Origin: Aliiroseovarius halocynthiae
GTDB taxonomy: Bacteria; Pseudomonadota; Alphaproteobacteria; Rhodobacterales; Rhodobacteraceae
DNA length: 64,000 bases
Assembly: GCF_007004645.1 (NCBI RefSeq)
Contig: NZ_ML660024.1
Coordinates: 1-64,000, forward strand
Direction of reading: 5' to 3'
This document shows positions 60,692 to 64,000 of the stretch, in pieces (position 1 is the first letter of the stretch; each line of letters starts with the position of its first letter). The position numbers and the translations under genes are program-made. Below the pieces are notes generated by a model that did no database searches, was not told the DNA's origin, and was given only the letters and a program-made list of their open reading frames with translations.

Positions 60692-62448
60692 AAATCTTCG
60701 GCGTCACCGGCTGGAAAAACTCTGGTAAGACCGGGTTGATGGAGCGTTTGATTGCTCATTTCACCGCCGAAGGCCTGCGCGTTTCGACCTTGAAACACAC
60801 CCATCACGGTGTCGATCTGGAAAAACCCGGAACGGACACGCATCGCCACCGCATCGCTGGCGCGCAAGAGGTCGTATTAGCCTCGTCCGCCCGCATCACA
60901 ACCTTGCACGAGCTGCGCAGCGATCCCGAACCGCGTCTGGCCGAACTGATCGCGGGCCTGAAACCCTGCGACCTTGTGCTGGTGGAAGGGTTCAAAGGCG
61001 CGCCGCATCCCAAGATCGAAGCCCATCGCGTGGAAACGGGCGAAGACCTGCTGGCCCCCGAAAACGACACAATCCGCGCCGTCGCCAGCAATGAAACCCT
61101 GCCTGAACTGGACCTGCCGGTTTTCGACTTGAACGACACTGCGGCCATCGCTGCGTTCATCGCAGACCTAACCGGCCTTGCCCCCCGTAAACCCAAGGGT
61201 TTGAAGAACGACTGCTTTGCGCTGCCGCCCGGTGTCCACTGGACCCCGGTGGACGAAGCGCTGCAGACACTCCGCGACCGCCTGTCGCCTGTGGTTGGGA
61301 TCGAAACCGTACCGACAGCAACATCCCGTGGTCGCATCCTTGCAAGTGATCACATGGCGGCACGCTCCAACCCGCCCGGTGCGAACTCTGCTGTCGATGG
61401 ATACGCTTTCGCCTATGCCGGACTGCCCGAAGGCGACGTGATCGAGTTGCCCCTGATGGAAGAACGCGCCGCAGCAGGTGGCCCGTTCACTGGGACCGTT
61501 CCCATGGGCCACGCCATTCGTATCCTGACTGGCGCACTTCTGCCTGAAGGCGTGGACACAGTCGTGCTGCAAGAGGACGTCCAGATCGACGGACGCACTC
61601 TGCGCTTCCCTTCAGGTGTCAAACCCGGCGCTAATGCGCGCGCCGCGGGGGAAGACGTCGAGGCTGGCAAGCTGGCCCTGCCTGCGGGTCACAAGATGCG
61701 CGCGCCCGATATTGCGCTGCTTTCGGCACTGGGTTTGCCGGACATCCAAGCCTTCAAACGACTGCGCGTCGGCGTCTTGTCCACCGGCGACGAACTGGCC
61801 GAGCCCGGCACCACCACCGACACTGCCCGCACATATGACGCCAACCGCCCCATGCTTCTGTCACTGGCCGAGGGTTGGGGCTATACCCCCGTAGATCTGG
61901 GCCATGTGGCGGATGACCGCGACGCCCTGCGTGCAGCTTTCGACAAAGCGGCAACACAGGCCGACGTCATCTTAACGTCTGGCGGCGCTTCGGCAGGTGA
62001 CGAAGACCATGTCTCGGCGTTACTCAAGGAAACCGGATCGCTGCACCACTGGCGCATCGCCATCAAACCCGGCCGCCCGCTGGCGTTGGCGCAATGGAAC
62101 GGCACACCCGTCTTCGGTCTGCCCGGCAACCCGGTCGCAGCGCTGGTCACCACGCTGATCTTCGCGCGCCCGGCCTTCTCGGTGCTTGCGGGTGGCCCGT
62201 GGCGAACCGCGCCCGGCACCATGGTGCCCGCCGCTTTCACCAAATCCAAGAAAGCAGGCCGCCGCGAATATCTGCGTGCACGTCTGAACGAAAATGGCGA
62301 CGTGGAAGCATTTAAATCCGAAGGGTCGGGGCGCATTTCGGGACTGTCGTGGGCCACGGGGCTGGTCGAACTGCCGGACGACGCCATGGACATCACGCCC
62401 GGCACACCGGTCCGCTTCCTGTCCTACGAGAGCCTTGGGATCACCTGA
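60688..62448 (+). CDS. MobB-MoeA fusion protein
   Basis: This 586-residue protein fuses two cofactor enzymes. Residues 1 to about 165 are MobB, with the P-loop GWKNSGKTGLMERLI and LKHTHHGVDLEKPGTD and VLVEGFKG. From about residue 175 it is MoeA, with NSAVDGYAFAYAG, LSTGDELAEPGT, LTSGGASAGDEDHVS and FGLPGNPVAALVTT. MoeA inserts molybdate into adenylylated molybdopterin; MobB binds GTP and assists MobA. It overlaps mobA by four bases and ends three bases from the convergent smpB gene. Confidence 0.93.
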   Translation: MKIFGVTGWKNSGKTGLMERLIAHFTAEGLRVSTLKHTHHGVDLEKPGTDTHRHRIAGAQEVVLASSARITTLHELRSDPEPRLAELIAGLKPCDLVLVEGFKGAPHPKIEAHRVETGEDLLAPENDTIRAVASNETLPELDLPVFDLNDTAAIAAFIADLTGLAPRKPKGLKNDCFALPPGVHWTPVDEALQTLRDRLSPVVGIETVPTATSRGRILASDHMAARSNPPGANSAVDGYAFAYAGLPEGDVIELPLMEERAAAGGPFTGTVPMGHAIRILTGALLPEGVDTVVLQEDVQIDGRTLRFPSGVKPGANARAAGEDVEAGKLALPAGHKMRAPDIALLSALGLPDIQAFKRLRVGVLSTGDELAEPGTTTDTARTYDANRPMLLSLAEGWGYTPVDLGHVADDRDALRAAFDKAATQADVILTSGGASAGDEDHVSALLKETGSLHHWRIAIKPGRPLALAQWNGTPVFGLPGNPVAALVTTLIFARPAFSVLAGGPWRTAPGTMVPAAFTKSKKAGRREYLRARLNENGDVEAFKSEGSGRISGLSWATGLVELPDDAMDITPGTPVRFLSYESLGIT

Positions 62449-62450
62449 GA

Positions 62451-62927
62451 CTAGTCGCCATGACGCAGCAAACGCTGCTTCTGACGGCCCCAATCCCGCT
62501 TGGCTTCGGTCGCACGCTTGTCATGGGCTTTCTTACCCTTAGCAATGCCGACCTTCACTTTCACAAGTCCCTTGTGATTGAAATAGATCACCAGCGGCAC
62601 AAGGGTCATCCCCTTCCGGCTGGTGGCATTCCACATCTTCGAGATCTCGCGCTTCGACGCCAACAGCTTGCGCTTGCGACGCTCAAGATGGCCCCACGTT
62701 ATGGCCTGCTTATAGGGCGCGATATAGGCGTTGGTCAGGTACAATTCACCATCTTCAACGGCGACATAGCTTTCGGCAATATTCGACCCACCCTGACGCA
62801 GCGATTTCACCTCGGACCCCATCAACACGATGCCGCATTCGATGTCTTCCTCGATCGCATAGTCATAGCGCGCACGCCGATTGTCGGCGATCACTTTATA
62901 GTTGGGATCTTCTTTTGCCTTTGCCAT
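62451..62927 (-). CDS. smpB: SsrA-binding protein SmpB
   Basis: This 158-residue protein binds tmRNA and directs trans-translation. It has [29 protein letters not shown] and the basic C-terminal tail [20 protein letters not shown] chose the ATG at [11 protein letters not shown], the family start; the frame is open 23 codons more. No tmRNA gene is visible in the window. Confidence 0.95.
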   Translation of the reverse strand: MAKAKEDPNYKVIADNRRARYDYAIEEDIECGIVLMGSEVKSLRQGGSNIAESYVAVEDGELYLTNAYIAPYKQAITWGHLERRKRKLLASKREISKMWNATSRKGMTLVPLVIYFNHKGLVKVKVGIAKGKKAHDKRATEAKRDWGRQKQRLLRHGD

Positions 62928-62981
62928 GCGCTGGATGTAGGGCGTACGCCCCGAACTGTCCAGACCAACCCCCAAAAAGAC

Positions 62982-63006
62982 AAAGGGCCACGACATTGCG
63001 CGGCCC
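62982..63006 (-). terminator. Probable terminator of dapA
   Basis: On the minus strand GGGCC and GGCCC pair around a 12-base loop and are followed by TTTGTCTTTTT, 31 bases after the dapA stop. The stem is short but the T-rich tail is good. Confidence 0.55.
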
Positions 63007-63036
63007 CCTGAGAATTCGGTTATGACTGTTGTCAGA

Positions 63037-63912
63037 TCAGTTGATCAGCCCGGCATGACGCATGGCTGCGTCCAACGCGGCTTTGGTTTCATCCGCCAGA
63101 CCAACCAACGGCGAACGCACCTCTTCCGAGCAGCGATCCAGTTTGGACAGTGCGTATTTTGCCCCACAGGTTCCCGGCTCCATAAAGATGGCTTTGTGCA
63201 GCGGCATCAGCTTATCCGCAATTTCCAGCGCGCGGCCAAAGTCGCCACTTAGCGTGGCAGCCTGCAATTCTGCGCAAAGGCGCGGGGCCACGTTCGCTGT
63301 GACCGAGATGCACCCAACACCACCTTGCGCGTTGAATCCATGCGCGGTGGCGTCTTCACCGGACAACTGGATGAAATCCGCGCCGCAGGTCATACGCTGC
63401 ATCGACACACGGGCCAGATCGCCCGTCGCGTCTTTCACACCCACGATGTTCTTGTGCTTGGACAGCGTGCCCATCGTCTCGGGCGTCATGTCGACGACTG
63501 AGCGGCCCGGAATGTTGTAGATCACGATGGGCAGATCGACAGCATCGGCCAGCGTCTGAAAATGCGCGATCAGACCGCGTTGGGTCGGCTTGTTGTAATA
63601 CGGCGTCACAACCAGACCGGCGGCGGCTCCAACACACTTTGCGTGCTCCATAAAGCGCAGCGATTCGGCGGTGTTGTTCGACCCAGCACCCGCGATGACC
63701 GGCACACGCCCAGCGGCAGCGTCGACCACGACCTCGATGACAGCTTCGTGCTCTTCATGCGTCAGGGTCGGGCTTTCGCCGGTCGTCCCCACAGGCACCA
63801 ACCCGTTCGAACCTTCGTCAATCTGCCAGTTTACCAAGTGTTTGAGCGCGTCGAAATCCACGGCACCGTTCTTGAACGGCGTAACCAGGGCAGGAAGAGA
63901 TCCTTTGAACAT
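63037..63912 (-). CDS. dapA: 4-hydroxy-tetrahydrodipicolinate synthase
   Basis: This 291-residue TIM-barrel enzyme condenses pyruvate and aspartate semialdehyde in lysine and diaminopimelate synthesis. It has [25 protein letters not shown] with the catalytic Tyr, and the Schiff-base Lys in [11 protein letters not shown] start at [13 protein letters not shown], with GGAG before it; the upstream Met is ten codons away. The 88 bases to the right edge hold its promoter but no recognisable gene. Confidence 0.96.
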   Translation of the reverse strand: MFKGSLPALVTPFKNGAVDFDALKHLVNWQIDEGSNGLVPVGTTGESPTLTHEEHEAVIEVVVDAAAGRVPVIAGAGSNNTAESLRFMEHAKCVGAAAGLVVTPYYNKPTQRGLIAHFQTLADAVDLPIVIYNIPGRSVVDMTPETMGTLSKHKNIVGVKDATGDLARVSMQRMTCGADFIQLSGEDATAHGFNAQGGVGCISVTANVAPRLCAELQAATLSGDFGRALEIADKLMPLHKAIFMEPGTCGAKYALSKLDRCSEEVRSPLVGLADETKAALDAAMRHAGLIN

Positions 63913-64000
63913 GACACGCTCCATTTTTGTCTGTGTTTCCAATCGCGCTTGCGGGCATTTACTGAATCGCCCCTCAAACGCGGCGGAAACTAGCCGGGTT

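Noticed and set aside
1-64000. tRNA, rRNA, tmRNA, CRISPR or insertion-sequence elements
   Set aside because: I looked for T-loop motifs, repeat-spacer periodicity, transposase motifs and terminal repeats and saw none; a covariance-model search would be the decisive test.

Overview
The window is a gene-dense, GC-rich stretch of chromosome from an alphaproteobacterium, most likely a member of the Rhodobacterales (Roseobacter group). The evidence is the ChvI/ChvG-HprK-RapZ-EIIA-HPr cluster divergent from pckA, a (2S)-methylsuccinyl-CoA dehydrogenase of the ethylmalonyl-CoA pathway, a small aa3-oxidase subunit IV, a PduO-type cobalamin adenosyltransferase, and several small families that I know mainly from this group (DUF6473, DUF6173, twin transmembrane protein). 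I see no rRNA, tRNA, tmRNA, CRISPR array, insertion sequence, prophage or integrase. This looks like core chromosome, not an island.

Layout. 1-5.6 kb: the first codons of tuf, an M48 protease and its YjgN-like membrane partner, parC, and an SH3 protein. 5.7-11.6 kb: SDR, twin-TM protein, cobalamin adenosyltransferase, VOC protein, etfBA, a DUF6473 protein and 3-hydroxybutyryl-CoA dehydrogenase. 11.6-17.2 kb (minus strand): chvI-chvG-hprK-rapZ-EIIA-HPr-acyltransferase, divergent from pckA across a 385-bp regulatory region. 19-24.6 kb: hydrolase, TSUP permease, mcd, and a TetR regulator facing two small membrane proteins across a pair of palindromes. 24.6-34 kb (minus strand): two housekeeping runs, pdxJ-unknown-acpS-lepB-rnc-era-DUF1491-recO and folK, rpoZ, rsh, DUF2062. 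34-41.5 kb: NYN protein, ispH, LysE, rnhA; then def, def-like and fmt; a MalY-like aminotransferase and an L,D-transpeptidase. 41.5-50 kb (minus strand): an overlapping corrin-ring operon (small membrane protein, cbiX, cobH, cobL, cobI, cbiG-cobJ fusion, cobM) with phrB downstream. 50-59 kb: DsbD-like domain protein, yqgE, Sua5/TsaC, a DmdC-like acyl-CoA dehydrogenase with an MBL hydrolase, a HIBADH-like reductase, DUF6173, the oxidase subunit, a lipoprotein and azlCD. 59-64 kb: fdhD-mobA-mobB/moeA, smpB and dapA.

The genes fit a heterotroph that controls gluconeogenesis and envelope state through ChvGI and a regulatory, non-transport PTS, oxidises acyl-CoAs with electrons passed to ETF, assimilates C2 units through the ethylmalonyl-CoA pathway (whose mutase needs adenosylcobalamin), and makes cobalamin and molybdenum cofactor. 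Adjacent genes on the same strand very often overlap by 1-4 bases (ATGA, GTGA, TGATG), which suggests widespread translational coupling.

I found no clearly new multi-gene system. The most interesting items are a tandem peptide-deformylase paralogue that lacks two catalytic-site residues, a well-defined TetR operator pair, two LacI-type half-degenerate sites and a perfect inverted repeat before pckA, a full CtrA-type box next to an outer-membrane-like protein gene, the CbiG-CobJ and MobB-MoeA fusions, and a His/Cys-rich cobaltochelatase.
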